The notes beneath the pieces were generated by a model. The model was not told the origin of the DNA. It was given only the letters and a program-made list of their open reading frames with translations, and did no database searches. The translations under genes were made by a program, and so were the position numbers. Positions 22,430 through 35,200 of a stretch of 64,000 bases of DNA are shown here, piece by piece (the stretch's first letter is position 1; each line of letters begins with the position of its first letter). Location: positions 1-64,000 of the forward strand of contig BDDC01000200.1 of the NCBI GenBank assembly GCA_001662425.1, written 5' to 3'. Origin of the DNA: Chlamydomonas sphaeroides (lineage: Eukaryota; Chlorophyta; Chlorophyceae; Chlamydomonadales; Chlamydomonadaceae).

Positions 22430-23684
22430 GTAGGGGGTTGGCAGGCGCGCGTGGCGTGGCGTGGCGTGGCGCCCAGAATCAGGGTGGCATCGCAAGGGCC
22501 GTGGGCGGTTGCCTTGATAGCCCAGGCCTGCCCGCGCCCCGCAGGGCAATGGCGGGCGTTGTGCGCGCTCGCCGCGGTGAAGCGTTGGCGCAAGGCCCTG
22601 TCGCCCCCTGGTGCTAACCACTGATCTCCGCACCACGTCCCTGCAGAGGGCGGTGGGCACCAGCGCCCGTTGCGCACGGGACCGAGTCCTGCTGGTCTGC
22701 CTGCCCCGGGCGAGTCCCCCAAGCCCACATTCGTAGCAGTGGCTGCCTCTCAAGAGAAGCACGGCAAGATACCACCCGCCACCCGCGCCATGCGGCCAGG
22801 CACAGGAGGCCTCCTGGCCAGGCATGGCGTATCATTGAAAGCAAGGCATGCTTGCTCCGGCCTGCTGCTCAGCTCTGGGCCTTCTTGTCCTAGCAACAGT
22901 GAAGCCTAGCCGGGGGCCTACGAGGAGCAGTTTCGTGGGCAGCCCCTGGATGCTGGATCGGACCCAAGGTGAACCCGTTAGACGCGAAAAGGGTGCCCAC
23001 ACAACTGAAATCCTGGAGCTCTGCGCCACAGAGGCCGGAGCAGGACGGAGCCAGGCAGAGCCAAGCAGCTGGGGGCAAGCGCTGCTCACATGGCCACTCT
23101 GCGATGCGAGAAAAGGCAGCATGAGAGTTATAGCTTATAGGTTATTGACTCCGTCCTTTTTAGAGAGGGCACTTGCATGGCCCCCCCCCTGGGCACGAGC
23201 TGCCTCCCCAACACGAGGTGCTGACCTGCTGCCTAGGTAGTGCCCAACGCGTGCCGCACATTGCAGAGCTGTGTGTCTGTGGGCCAGCGCCAGCCTGCGC
23301 GAGGTGCCGCGGTAGAGCCTGCTGGGCAGGGCGTGGCCAGGTGGCCTGCACAGCCATCGCAAGGCAAATGCAGCACCGGCCCTTGGGTCACAGGCAGGCT
23401 CACATGGCTTGCAGTGGCCAGCTCATTGTATGTTGCTACTATACCGTCTGAACAGTACTCAGCAGCCAGCTTCCAAGAACTGTGCTTGGGCTTTCTCGAT
23501 TCTTTGCTGAGCCGTGGCGTTACTCGCGCGCAGCTTCACTGGAGTTTTTGCTGCCATTATCACGCCATATCAATAATGCTGGCACTTCGCGCTCCCTCGC
23601 TGCCATCTCGAGGATGCAAGCTTGACGCACGTCAAGTTGCTGGTGCGGTTCGATCAAACGACTGCGGCAACAACAAGTATAACT

Positions 23685-23825
23685 ATGTGGGAGATCACCA
23701 AGTTACTCCTGCTCCGCCCGCAGGCGTGCCGAATCTTGGAAGGCATGCGCGTCGCGGCGCTCAACTCGCCGCACCCGGCGCAGAGCGCTGCTCGACAATC
23801 GTTGCGCGATCTCTCGGAAGCGACG
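23685..23825 (+). other. Possible first exon of the DUF3181-like gene or of an unrecognised gene
   Basis: An ATG-opened frame of 47 codons (starting MWEITKLLLLRPQACRI) ends at a strong donor, ACG followed by gtgagg, in phase 0. That phase matches the start of the exon at 24418. The product has no recognised domain, so linkage to the downstream gene is a guess based on phase alone. Confidence 0.25.
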
Positions 23826-24417
23826 GTGAGGGCCGAGGCTGGGACGGGTCGGCAACGCCAAGCTGCAGGGGTGGTGCGGGCTGGACGAGGGTCTTGGACG
23901 CCGCTGCACGCGACGGCTGAGGCACTTGTCCGGCAGGCCTGGCACCTTTGCATTCACGTGAGGATGTGACACGTGGCACTTTCTGGTCAACATACGTACC
24001 CCTTCACTCACAAAGGACTTGCACACAGATGCCCCGGCCGGCCCTGCGGCCCCACCAGCTCCCGCATGCTCACGCTAATCGGCCCTTGTCGTTCGGGGTA
24101 TCCGGGACTGGCCCTCACTATCCAGAGGGCGGACACAACCCCTCATCATTGGCATTATGCTCGAGGAGCAGTAGACGGGGCCTGGCATTGAAAAAAAGCG
24201 GCGACAGCACGACCGGGGCCTCGCGCAAAGGGCGGGCCTCAGCACAGCTAATGCGCAGCGCAGCTGTGTGCAGGCTGCCAGGGATGAGTTCACCCCTGCT
24301 AGCTGCTACAGTCACAATGCCGCTACGTTCCTCCGGCACCAAGCACACGGACTCCCGGCCCAGGCCCTTCCCTGGCCCTCCCGTGGTTGCGGTGTTCACT
24401 CCGGTGCGCCACCGCAG

Positions 24418-27400
24418 GAGCCCACGACGCCCGTTGCAGCCACGCACGGAGCTGCCAACCTGCCATACCCAACCATGCACGGCGCTGAAGCTCACCGCGT
24501 AGCTGCGCACACGCCACAGCCGCTGGCAGCATGCGCCGCTGGAGCACTGCGCTGCCCTTGGTCCGCCCTCGCAGCGCTGGACGGCTGGCTGGACCTGACC
24601 AAGCTGGTGGCGGGCAGCGGCGGATCCAAGACGCCCTACGAAGAGTTCGCGTTCGCCATCGGTGAGCTACCGCGTGCAGCACTGGTGGGGTGCAGCACCG
24701 TGCGAGCCACCAACGCGCAGCTCACGGGCGGGGCTCGCAGCAGCCCGCAGCCCCACGCCCCCGACCCACGATGCCGCCGCCGGAAGGCGCCCGCCCAGCG
24801 CCCATGCCGCTGGTCGGCCCGCGGCCACATCACCCGGGCGGCAGCCGTCTCCCAACCGCGCGCGCAATCCCCACGCATGCGAGGGCCCCTGCCCGTCACG
24901 GCCCGGCTGGCCGTCACCTGCCGTACCCTCCGTATCGCGGCCGCACCGCAGGCCGTGACATCTACGTCGACATGGCGGGCTGGCACCTGTACCTCCGGGT
25001 GCGGTCGCGGGTGTTGTGTTGTGGCCGTGCGCCCAGCACGTGCAGTCGGACGGCTGCCGGCTGCTCCGGACGCCACGGGCCGTTGTGGGGCTGCGGCACG
25101 TGCATGATACCCCCTGGCTTACGGTGCACAAGGCAGGGCTAGGAGTGTACGGCGCCGGCAGGGCCTGGGTGCTTCCGGTCAGCCTGCGGTCGCGCGAAGA
25201 CACAGCGCCAGCGCCGCACAAGCGGCCGTGGCTCCGGCGGCCCTTACGGCACCGGCCCGCCTATCGCCTACCCTTGCCGCCCCCGCGGCTTGCGTTCCCA
25301 AGCCATGGGAATCGCGAGCGGGCGCGTGCCGGTGCCTGCAGCCGGCCCTTCCCCCACGCTGCCCTCCCTCTGCGCCCTCCCGCCATCGCTGCGCCCGCAG
25401 GACATGGGCGCGGGCGTGCAGGGCAACAGCTCGTTCAAGATGAGCCAGGCGCTCGCGTCGCAGCTGGGGCCGCAGGTGGGTGCCCGGCCGGCGTGGGCTT
25501 GAACGGTTTTGGTGCCGTTTCGCAGCCGGTTTTGGGAGTGGGGTTGCGTGCGGGGTTAACAGCCATCCATCGCGTGTGCAGTCGTCTGCGTTAGACTGTA
25601 GCCAGGGCGCCCGGGGTGGGTGGCTTCCCATCGCCTTGCGGCCAGGATGTCACCCGAGGTGGCGCGGAAGACGTTAGCGCCTAACATAAATTAGAAATCG
25701 GGATGAGTTCGCTATCCTGCGGCCGCCTGAGGTCACCCAGCCCGGGTGACTTCAGCCCCAAATGGCCAACACGTCGGGTGACTTTGGTGACCTGGGTGAC
25801 TAAGATACGAGCCCTGACTGTAGCGGCTGTCGCGAGCAAACCTGGGCTGGCAGCCAAGGGGCCGCGCCGTCGCTTATGGTGCCAGAAGTAGAGTGCAGTC
25901 GGTTTGCATGACGCTCGGCGCTGGCAGCGCGACTGTGGCCGTGTTCCTTAGGAGGTTGGTCTGGAGGTTTTGGATGAAGTTTGCGACTCTAGATCGAGAC
26001 CAGAATCTGCGCTTAGGTCGTTCCTTCCGCCCCTGGCGTTGCGCTTAGTGCGGGCTGGGCTGGCCAACAGGGTGTTTAGAGATCGAGCATTTTCGACGTC
26101 GATTTGTGTCCACGGTTTATGGCGACGAATCATGTGGCATGGGGATGATACGTGTGACGCGGGGAGGAACCACGCGATACCGGCGATGCGGGCGGGTTGG
26201 AAACAAAACAATATTAATTTCCATATATGTGGCCAAGACGATGTACATTGCTGCTGCTAACGAAGGAAACGTGTGTCGTTTTCTGTTTTAATTCGTGGAG
26301 ACGATGTATGTGTGTTGAAGGAGGACGAACGAATATTGCCGTGTGTTAGGTTGGGTTTTAGGGTTCTGTCGGCCCGGTTCTGCTGACAAGCTCGCAGCCG
26401 TCGCACCCGCATGCCTGCACCACTAGGCAACCACGTCACCTCACATCGATGCGTGCACAGCCCCCATGACCCATGCTCCCCGGGGCGACGATGCCTGGAG
26501 TGTCGCTCGCCGCCATCACGCCTGGCTGCGGCTCATTCGTTGCCGGGCTGCTGCCCCCGAAGACCCCCAAGCCGCGCTACGCTGCCGTTGCGACCCGGCA
26601 CCAAACCCGCGCCGCCGGCCCCCACGCATCCCCATGCTTGGCAGCCGGCGCGTTCGCCTTGCTACGACGGCGCCGCATGCGGCGCGTCCGTGCGCCTTGC
26701 CATCCGCCTTCTAAGCCCAAAGTGACCCCGTAGTGCAGCACGCTGCAACCCGCACGGCCGCACAAGCCACCCCTAAGAGCCGCCTGCTCATCCCTCGCTA
26801 CGTCCCCTCGCTGCCCTTGCCGCCGGTGCCCGGCAGTTGCCCCGTGGCCTGCGCGAGGCCGACGTGGAGGCCGTGCTGCGCAAGATACCCGTCAAGCTCG
26901 GCGCCGGAAAGCTAAAGGTACGGTGTACGATGCAGTACGGCAGCGGGTCTGCCGTACGGCAATGCGGCGGTACGGCGCCAGGGCGTCGGCGCACGGCAGG
27001 GCTGCCCGGCGGCCTTGGCGGCGGTGCAGAGGTGCAGGCGACTTGGCGCGGCGCTGCGGCGCGGCGCTTTGTACTTGCGATCAAAATATACATAGAATGT
27101 ATGTATGAGCACGGTCATTCACATAGAGTAATGGATTTTATGGTGAGGTCCATCGTGGCCTTGGCGTGATGCCGTGGCGCTGCGCTCTGCCTGCGAGGCC
27201 GCCCTTCGCCCGAAGCCGCCGCCGCCGCGGGACCGAGCACCGAAGACTGCCCAGCGGCTTGTGCGGTTTCCTCTGCAACCCATTGCAAGCTTCCGTGTTG
27301 CCACAACGGTTTCCTCAATCTGGAATGTCGGCGAGTTTCAGTCCCCGTTCCTTCACATTGTGAAAACAACCCAGCGCCGCCGCCACACCGCGTGCCCGCC

Positions 27401-27488
27401 GCACCCGCAGGCCTCGCTGTACGACGTCATGCCCTCCATGTGCGTCGGCGATCTGGCGCGGCTGTGCGAGGAGTACGGCAGGCGGTGA
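24418..27488 (+). CDS. Small protein resembling DUF3181 (cyanobacterial/plastid lineage), 5' end uncertain
   Basis: Supported exons are 24418-24661, 24952-24998, 25401-25475, 26837-26917 and 27411-27488, with a stop at 27486-27488 and consistent phases. The product (about 174 aa as modelled) contains RDIYVDMAGWHLYLRDMG, then IPVKLGAGKLKASLYDVMP and LARLCEEYGRR. This order resembles DUF3181, a roughly 90-residue domain of unknown function found in cyanobacteria and plastid-bearing eukaryotes (pattern YxDxAKWHLYL...IPVKLGGG...LLDLLP...LLEEY). Residues 1-60 would be a transit peptide or spacer, but the true first exon was not established. Frame-compatible ATGs exist at 24268 and 24475, and a candidate upstream exon lies at 23685. 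The 1361-base intron 25476-26836 is unusually long for this window. The family name is from memory. Confidence 0.6.
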
Positions 27489-28910
27489 GGCCTGAGGCGG
27501 CGCGGCGCTGTACGGCGGTGGTACGGCAGCCAGCAGGTTCCCCGGCGGCGGCGCGTGCGGCAGGAAGCTGATGGCACACGGCGGCGGCTGGGTGGGTGGG
27601 CGGCAGTGGCTGGGTCGCAGGGGGGCGATGAGCCGCAGGCAGGCGGCGTAAGGGCCCTCGCGGCGGCCCAGCCGGTGTGCGAGGCATGTCGGGGCCGCTG
27701 CTGGCCCTCCCTGTGTCCGTGTTCCTGCTATCGCTGTTGCTGCTGTTGCCGCTGCTGTTGCTGCAACAACGCCATGCGCCATGCCGGGTGGGCGTGTGGG
27801 GCCGGGTGGACGCGCGTCGCCAGGCAGCTGCGGCCGTTACGGCCGCTCCGGCGCATCGCGTGCGGGCCGTGGGGCTGCGTAGGAGGCACGGGCCCACTTG
27901 GGGCTGTCCCACACGGCCCCACAATCGCTTGCGCCGCGGCTGCCCGCTTGCGTCGGCCAGGTCCGCCGGAGGGAGGGGCGGGAGGGCGGGAGGGCAGCGC
28001 GTCGCTGCGACGTTGCGCCCGAGTGGCGAGGAGGGGTGAGGAGGGGTGCGGCTCCTTGCAGCTCCCGGCTCGGGGAGCGGCGCTTTTGGGGCTTTCGGCA
28101 TGGGAGCAGAGGCGGCTTGTTCCATGCTGGTTCTACAGTAAAAGAGCGGGGGCGGCTGAGCGGTGAGCTCGGCTGCGCTCGGCTCGGCTGGCTCTCGCGC
28201 TTGCATTGTACCGCACGGTACGGTGGCAACGTCGAGTGGCGAGCTCGTTACTCGTGAAGTCCTTCACCTGTGCATTTGAGGCAAATCCTATCTTTCCGGT
28301 CCGCACGTGTGAGCAACTGGCGCTGGCTGTTTACACCATTCAGTTGGCCAGGGCCGTCGACCGCGGCCAGGCTGACCGCTGCGAGCATAAGTGCAGCAGA
28401 GGTAGTGTCTGCCTGTATGCGCAAGGGGGGCGCAACAAGGGAAGAAGGGATGCGGCCATAAAGCAAGCGGCAATCGCTGCAACGGCTTTTGCACTGGTGC
28501 GACTCGGAGCTCAGCCGGTGCTGCTGAGAACGCTAGCTGCTGCTCACGGCCATTCCAATATCAGCTGTGGTAAGAGGCTCAGAGGAAACAAGAGGAGGGC
28601 TGTTGATGCTCAGTACGGATGTATGGTCGCAATCGGCGTTTCATGCGCTTAGGAGGAGCCGGGCCCCATTACTTCGTGCTGTTTGACGACGCCTCTAGCA
28701 GCACATCACCGCGCAATGCTGCCTTAAGCTCGATCGCGCGGATTCGCTGCAGCGCAGCGGCTGCGCCCGCCGAACGCATTCTTACACACCACGTCGTCTA
28801 TTTGCAACATCGCTGCGCTGAATGTACGCGTGTCATGTTAAGGGTGGGATTCACACGCCGCAATACTAGTCGCTGACGCAACGCCAGGAGCGCAACCTAA
28901 TCACACGACG
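27489..28910. other. Intergenic between the DUF3181-like gene and the cyclin gene
   Basis: The 3' UTR of the upstream gene is followed by a less GC-rich stretch. A diverged copy of repeat R1 lies at 28111-28146. No coding exon is supported. Confidence 0.5.
28111..28146. repeat. Dispersed repeat R1, diverged partial copy
   Basis: The segment ggcggcttgttccatgctgg followed by ttctacagtaaaag matches the second half of the 71-bp units at 55.69-55.85 kb (ccacgctggctctacagtaa). Confidence 0.45.
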
Positions 28911-31900
28911 ATGACAGGCGTCGCTCAAGACATGGATACTATCGATGCTAGTGCTACGAAGGCAGCCTCCCCTGACCATCGGGGCGACGCTGCTTGGCAC
29001 CCGGCGACATTCAGGTATTTTCCCTGCCCTGATCGTGAGATCTTTTCAAGTATATGGGCCGTGCAGAAGCTCTGCTTGACTTGGGGCATCGGACGAGTGC
29101 AACGGCAGTACCATCTTGACGTGCGGCTCGCACTTCCCACCCCGAAGGCAGCCGGCAGAACCAGGAAGCCATGGGCAGCAGTATGTTGGCAACGCTGGTG
29201 ATGGTGCCACAGCCACAGGGCGGCGTCCAATGGCAACAGATGGTCGAACTGACGCGAATGCCTGGTGCTGTTTGTCTGCCGACGCGCGGACTGCGAGAGA
29301 AGCTGCCGACGCACTTGGGTGAGAGCGTAACTCTCGCACACGACCTCGGTACGGCCGGAGCCGCAGCACGGTTGAAGAGTCTGCCTGGTCAAAGCCCTAA
29401 GCGCCCTTGCCGGCTGTCCCAACTCCAATGCACAGCTACGAGCTCCAACGACAGAGATCGCAAAGCGCAGGCGTCGATGTCGGGAGATGTGCATCGATCG
29501 GCAACGAAACGTTTTCTACATGTCTGGACTGGATGGTTGAAGTCGTTGCCGCGCTGCACCTGGGCCCCGGGACGCTGTTCGGTGCGGCCGCCCTGTTCGA
29601 GGAGTTCCTACGACGCCAGGTAAAGCCGCAGCAGCACGTGAAGTGCTCGCAGTGCGGAAAAGCGTGTGAAGAGGTGCGAAGCCCTCGGCAGCCGCCTGAC
29701 GCTCGCCAGTCGCCGGCGCGCTCGCAGGTGCAGCAGACGCCGGAGTCGGTGCTGCAGCTGCTAGCGCTCACCTGCCTGTCGCTGGCGGCGCGGACGTCCG
29801 AGGTATGATACGGGCCCCAAGGGACGCCGCAGCGGCAGCGTCCCATGCCGCCCATCCCGCGCTCCGCAGTCGCCGCCGGGGGCGCGCTGCAGCCTTTCCC
29901 CAGCACCTTGCCGCGCCCCGCGCCTCCCCGCGCCCGCACCCACAGGGCCCTAGGAGCCCGGGGCTATCCTCCTGGGCAGCCATGGCCGCCGACCCCACCA
30001 CCGGCACGCCCCTGTACGAGGTAGGACACACGCCCCGTACCCTGTCCCTTGCCCGCGCCCAGGCCATGGGCTCGGCACCAACGCAAGGGCGTGTCACGTC
30101 ACGCCCGTCCGTTGCCTTGCCACGCAGCGACCCTGCCCGCGCCAAAGCCCGCGGCTGCAGCCCCCCCCCTGCCTGCCTGCCTGCCTGCTTGCATGCCTGC
30201 CCCACCTGCGTCCTCTGCACTCTCGCTCCGTCCCCAACTCACAGCTCGAAGACTTGCGGCGCATGGAGTGGCTGGTGCTCGAGACGCTCGAGTGGCGCCT
30301 CGCGCCGCCCACATCGCACGGCTTTGTGCGCCGGCTGCTGCACTGGCTGGCTGCCGACGCGCACGCCGGCCGCGCCGTGGCGCTGCCGGCGGCGGATGAC
30401 GACCGGCAGCTGCTGGCTGCCACCGCCGACTGCCTTACGGTGGGTTTGTCTTGCGGTGTACATCATGCGGCCATGTGGCCTGCTCCGGCACCTCCTTGCC
30501 TCCACCAAACGCGTGCCACAGAACGGCGGGTCTGGCAGGCCGCCAGAACTGTGACAGGCGTGAGCCAGTCATGCGGCACGCGCGGAGCGCGTACCTGCTG
30601 AGAGCCCACAGGACGGCGGGTCTGGCCGGCCGCTTGGCTGTCCACGTCTGACCCGGGCTGACCCGCCTTTCCTGCATGCTGGACGGTACCCCTCCGCCCA
30701 ATCCCGCACAGGAGCTCGCGCTGCCCTGCCCCGCGCTGCGCCACGTCGCTCCCAGCACCATCGCGCTCGCCGCCGTCGCCATCGCCGCCGAGGCTGTGAC
30801 GCGGCTGCGGCCGCAGCCACCGCTGCCGCTGCCAGGGCAGCCACACCGCGCGCTGCCCGCAGCGACTGCCGCCGCCAGCTCCGGCGCTACGGCTGCGACG
30901 GGGCCGTGGGCGGCCTGGGCCTTGGCCAGCCCGAGCCAAACGCCCGGCGCCAGACCGGCGTCGCTCGGCCCGGCGGCAGCAGCGTCGGCGGCAGCAGCAG
31001 CGGCGCTGCTGCCGGCGCTGCTGCCGCGGACTGTGCCCAGCTCGCCTCACACGCCAGGTGAGGGGCGCCCTTGGTCGGGGCCGCGGACGGGCGCCGGCGG
31101 CAGCTCCGGCGCAACCTGGCCGTCGCCGTCGCCATCGCCGTTTGGCGGTCAGGCCGCCTTTGGCAGGGTCCTGGCGCCGCTGCCCGGCTCGGACTCCCAG
31201 CCGGCATCCACGACGAGCCACGCGGGCAGCGGCGGAGCAAGCGGCCTCGGCAGCGCGCTGAGCGCCGACACCAACTGCAGCGGCGGCGGCGCCAGCAGCA
31301 CAGGCGTGCTTGGCGGCGGCCCGGCGGCTGGCGGCGTGGCGGCGCCACCCGAGCGCAACTCGGAGCCGCTGCCGTCGCTGGATGCAGGTTGGTTGTGGCA
31401 GATGCAGCAGCACCAGCACACGCCGGACCGCCAACAGCCGCCGCACGTGATGGCGGCGGCAGCGACGGCGCTGCCGCCGGACCGGCGGAGCCGACGGCAG
31501 GCGGCGGCGGCGGCGCTTCTGTCGGTCGCTGCGCGGCTCACGCCCGGACTGCCTGTGGCGCCGGGCGACGCGGCGGGCGCTGTCAACGTTCTCGGTCAAC
31601 TGTACGATGATGCTGTCGGCAGTACGGCGCTCGTACGGTACGGCGGTGCGGTGGGCTCCCTGCTGGACCCGTACGGGTACCCTCGGGACCAGCAGGCGGG
31701 CGCGGCCGTGCTCCAGGCTGGGCCGGGCGCGCAGCCGCCGCAGGCGCTGGCGCAAATGCAGATGCAGATGCAGAACCAGCATCAGATCCACGGCCAGCAC
31801 CAGTTGCAGGTGCAGGGCATAGACGACCAGATGCAGGCCCACGTCCAACACCAGATGCAGGCGCAGGGCGTACACCACCAGATGCAGATCCAGGGACAAC

Positions 31901-32205
31901 AGGAGATCCAGATGCAGGGCGCACATCACCAGGTGCAGATCCAGGGACAACAACAGATCCAGATGCAGGGCTTAGGCCACCAGCAGCTCCAGCTACAGGA
32001 TCAGATCCAAGTTCAGGGCGGCGCCGGACCGGGGCCGCAGGACGCAGCGCAGGACGCACTGGCGGCGGTCGGCGACGAGATGCCGTTTGCGGCGGCGGCG
32101 CCGCCGCCGGATCTGCCGCCGGCCGTCATCGCGCGGCACACGCCGTTGCTGCAATCACTGGCGGCGCTCGAGGCGCGCGCGCCAACGCCAATGTTGTCTC
32201 GCTAG
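28911..32205 (+). CDS. Cyclin, D-type-like box, with long Gln/Met-rich repetitive C-terminus (about 752 aa)
   Basis: Exons are 28911-29014, 29152-29318, 29471-29619, 29728-29802, 29946-30020, 30245-30439 and 30712-32205; all phases match. The cyclin box spans residues about 90-255: CLDWMVEVVAALHLGPGTLF, LQLLALTCLSLAARTSE, and MEWLVLETLEWRLAPPT. The wording LALTCLSLAAR and MEWLVLETLEWRL is closer to D-type than to A/B-type cyclins, but no LxCxE retinoblastoma-binding motif is visible at the N-terminus. A degenerate second fold may start at HVAPSTIALAAVAIAAEAV. The rest is low-complexity, ending in 17-residue Gln-rich repeats. The last exon may hide a small in-frame intron near 31060. It should activate a cyclin-dependent kinase; its cell-cycle phase is not inferable. 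The third intron (29620-29727) is 108 bases and in frame, so its retention would not be frame-disrupting. Confidence 0.75.
31755..32025 (+). repeat. Coding Gln/Met-rich tandem repeat, 51-bp core period
   Basis: The core units HHQMQIQGQQEIQMQGA and HHQVQIQGQQQIQMQGL start at 31876 and 31927 and are 51 bases (17 residues) apart. More degenerate QMQ/QVQG units flank both sides. It lies inside the cyclin reading frame. Confidence 0.8.
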
Positions 32206-35200
32206 GTCGCCGTGTTGGCTGCTCGTGGGCATGCACTGTCAATGGCTCGCCAATCATGCATGCGTGCGTGCTTCCTCAGGATAGCGTAGGCCGTGGTTGC
32301 TATCGTGCTGTCGTCGTCGACGTTAGAAGCCAGGCAGGGTTAGGTACAAGACCACGCCCCCAGCGACCTCAGTGGTTTTGCTGCGAGGAGTGAGGGCCGC
32401 GACTGCGGCGACCGACGCTGCAAAGCGCCGGCGCATGCAGTGCGTTGGGTCGTTGGGTTGCGGCGGTTCGATGTGCATGGGCAGTGCGTCAACGGCGCGG
32501 GGTCGCCGGTAAAGATGTGGGTGTGGGCCGGATCGGGCGGTGCGTCGGGGTAGCGCAGAATGCGGCGATGACGGGACTGGCCAAGTAAGCGAGGTCTAAA
32601 TCGGATGGAGTCGTCAAAAAGCACATGCAGCGGGAGTGGGGCGCATTCGCTGGCGGCGGGGTAGGGTTGCGTGTCTGGCTGTGCCGCATGCTTTGCGAAC
32701 GGCCGGGGCAGAGACTGTGCTCGACATTGTCCGGATTTGGCGGCTCAGGGTGGCTGGGTCCGTGCCCTTGCGTACAAACGCATGCACTGGGCCCGTTCAT
32801 TGCCACGCCGCCTGTACTAATGGCGCGATTCGGACCCCGAGCCGCGGCGGCAGTGCGGCGGCGGCGGCGCCGCCATACGCAACATGACGCACCGAGCTTC
32901 TTTTTTAGGCTCCCGTTGGAGCGCGGGTGACATAGCGAACTGGATGGGCTTGTGAGTAGGCAGGTTTCGGTGCGCTGCCGTGGCTTGCACACGAGCGCCG
33001 GCGGCTGTGAGGCCCCGGGGTGCTGTGTTGGGTGTTGCCTCCAGGCTTCGGCCAGTCTGGGTCAACACGACGGCCCCGCCATGTGGGAGCGGGGCGCCGC
33101 TTGCGTCCGTTCGTGTGTCTGTTCGGATGGAGTGCGGCGGCCCCCCGGGCACCCGTGTTCCACCCTCGTGGTGGTCTGGGGGCCGCTGGCCTACTTGCAC
33201 GGCTGCCTGCTTGCCTCACTGGTGGGGTCGATTCGTTATCTAAGGATACTGGCAAATTCACGCACCGGGGCAGCATGCTAGCCAGGGGGGCGGGCGCAAT
33301 CGTAATGCCGTCTCACCGCTCGCAGCTGGAAAGGATGCGCCGGAGCTGTTGACGCAGTCGGTGGGATCAGTAGGTTGTGGGCGGAAGCGGAAGCACCGGC
33401 AATTGCGGTGTCGGTGGCGTTTTTAGGATGCGGGCGGTCCCGGTCCGCGGGGCGACGGTTAATGTGCCGATCGTGAGGGCGTGCGAGCCTCCTCGCCGCC
33501 CCTAAAGACTGCAGCCGGCTGTGGGCCGCAGCGCCGCCCGAATCGCTGCACCGCATGTGCGCACCGCACCCTGTCGCGGCACCGGAGCGGCGTACAGTGC
33601 GGGTGCGTTGAACTGCAATCGGCGGCGCGCCGGGGCGGGCGGGCACGAGAGGGGGCTCACGCCCTGCGGTTGGCGAGCAGGGTGCCGGACGGTCTCGCAA
33701 GATGGGCGTGCATTGTCGTAGCGTAGCGCAAGTCTGGGTCTGGGGTTTTTTTCCTGTAGCGTAGCTCCAGTTTGTGTCCGGCGTTTTGGGGTTTCATGCT
33801 TCTCACATCCTAATGCGTTGGGTAGTATCGGGTGTCGGATGCCGTGTCACCGCGGCAGGCAGGCAGGAAAGTGCGCCATGACTCAGAGGGGCGCAGTGTG
33901 TAAGTAGGCGTCGAGGTGCTAGAAAGAAGTGTGTACGTATGAGGGTGGTGCGGTGTGATGTGCGGTGTGATGTGCGGTGTGATGTGCGGTACGGTGCGGC
34001 ACGGTAGCTGCAGGGAGCCGCGGCGGTGCAGGCGCACGCGCACGCCGGACGAGTGCACGCAGCGCCCGAGTCATGCGGTCGCAGAGCGCAGCACTGAGGC
34101 ATGCATCACATGCATGGTGCCGTGTGGGGCTGGGTGCGGCCGCGACAGCGGCGGGCAGTGTGGCGGGGCAGGTGCGCGGGGGCGCAGCAGCAGCAGCAGC
34201 AGCACGTAGCTTAGTGCAAGGCCCCTGTGTCGCCCTGCTTACAGTGGCCGCAGCCGTGCGGGCGCGCGCACGGCTGCGGGGGCGCAGGCGGGGGCGCTGC
34301 CGACCTGCCGGCGAGCCTGCCGGTGCACTCGGTGCCTAGCACGCGGAAGCAACTCTGGGAGCAAGGTCAAAAGATGTACCACGCGGCACGACTCGTCAAC
34401 ATGCTGCGCGCGGCCATGGGGGCCGGTGCCCGGCGCCATGGGGCATTCGCGTTGGCCGGGTGCCAAAGGTCGCACTCACATTGATCCCGGCTGGCGCCCG
34501 ACAGCCCCCAGCAACCCACCGGGCCAGGCCCTCAGTACTGCCTGCCCTGCCCTACACCGTGCCCGCGACGGAGCCCCCCTGGCGGCGCCGATGCGCAATT
34601 GCACACTCTGTCTGGCCGTCGCGGCCTCCTTCGCTGAGGTTCACATCTAGGCTTCTAGGGCCCAGCTATCCCGGGGCGCCCGCGCTCGCATGCCTGCAGA
34701 GTCAAGTGAACCCTCGCACCCGCTGCCGGATGGAACTAACGCGAAGCAGACGGTGGGCTTACAATCTGCCTGCCTCAGTAGCTGCCAGCGTGCCAGCCCT
34801 ACCTGGCCCTGGGCTGGAGCTGGGGCTTGCGCCGAGCCTTGCTTGATGAAGGTAGTGCGAAGCGTTAGTTCCCCCGTGGGCGGTGCCAGTGCGCGTGGAT
34901 GGCCCCGCTGCCGAGCCACAGGCTAAGTCCAGGTGGCATCCTTGTCCGGTTTTCTTCAGCGCGGGTTTTGGGGGTGGAAAGATGACGCATACAGCAGGTC
35001 TAGCAGCGAGGTTGCGCTAGCTGCCAGGCGCCGACAGCCAGGGGAGCTCCCCTGCCGACGGCAAGTAGGCGGCACGCCCCGGTACGCGCCCTGCACACCC
35101 ACAGAGCTCCACACAGGACGCGCCCACGGCGTGTGCAACATGGCTGCGCCACGTTCACTTCCAACAGAGGGGCGGCTCGGGGTATCTCCTAGCCTCCCTA

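Larger units (their letters stand above)
21180..24417. other. Long region without a supported gene between the Myb-PHD gene and the DUF3181-like gene
   Basis: It begins with the 3' UTR of the Myb-PHD gene. A 35-bp tandem duplication and a short gcgtg run lie at about 22.36-22.47 kb. One exon-like frame at 23685-23825 is listed separately. Other open frames on both strands look like composition artefacts. Confidence 0.45.

Noticed and set aside
24284..24390. ATG-opened frame MSSPLLAATVTMPLRS as a transit-peptide exon for the DUF3181-like gene
   Set aside because: Joining it to the exon at 24418 would need a 27-base intron, too short for this genome.
29620..29727. In-frame CxxC segment (KCSQCGKAC) as part of the cyclin protein
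   Set aside because: The 108 bases are flanked by good GT/AG sites and interrupt the cyclin box exactly between two conserved helices, so they were treated as an intron.
34227..34484. 85-codon open frame with a helical-looking segment (STRKQLWEQGQKMYHAARLV)
   Set aside because: It looks somewhat protein-like, but no flanking exons, splice phases or homologous family could be identified.
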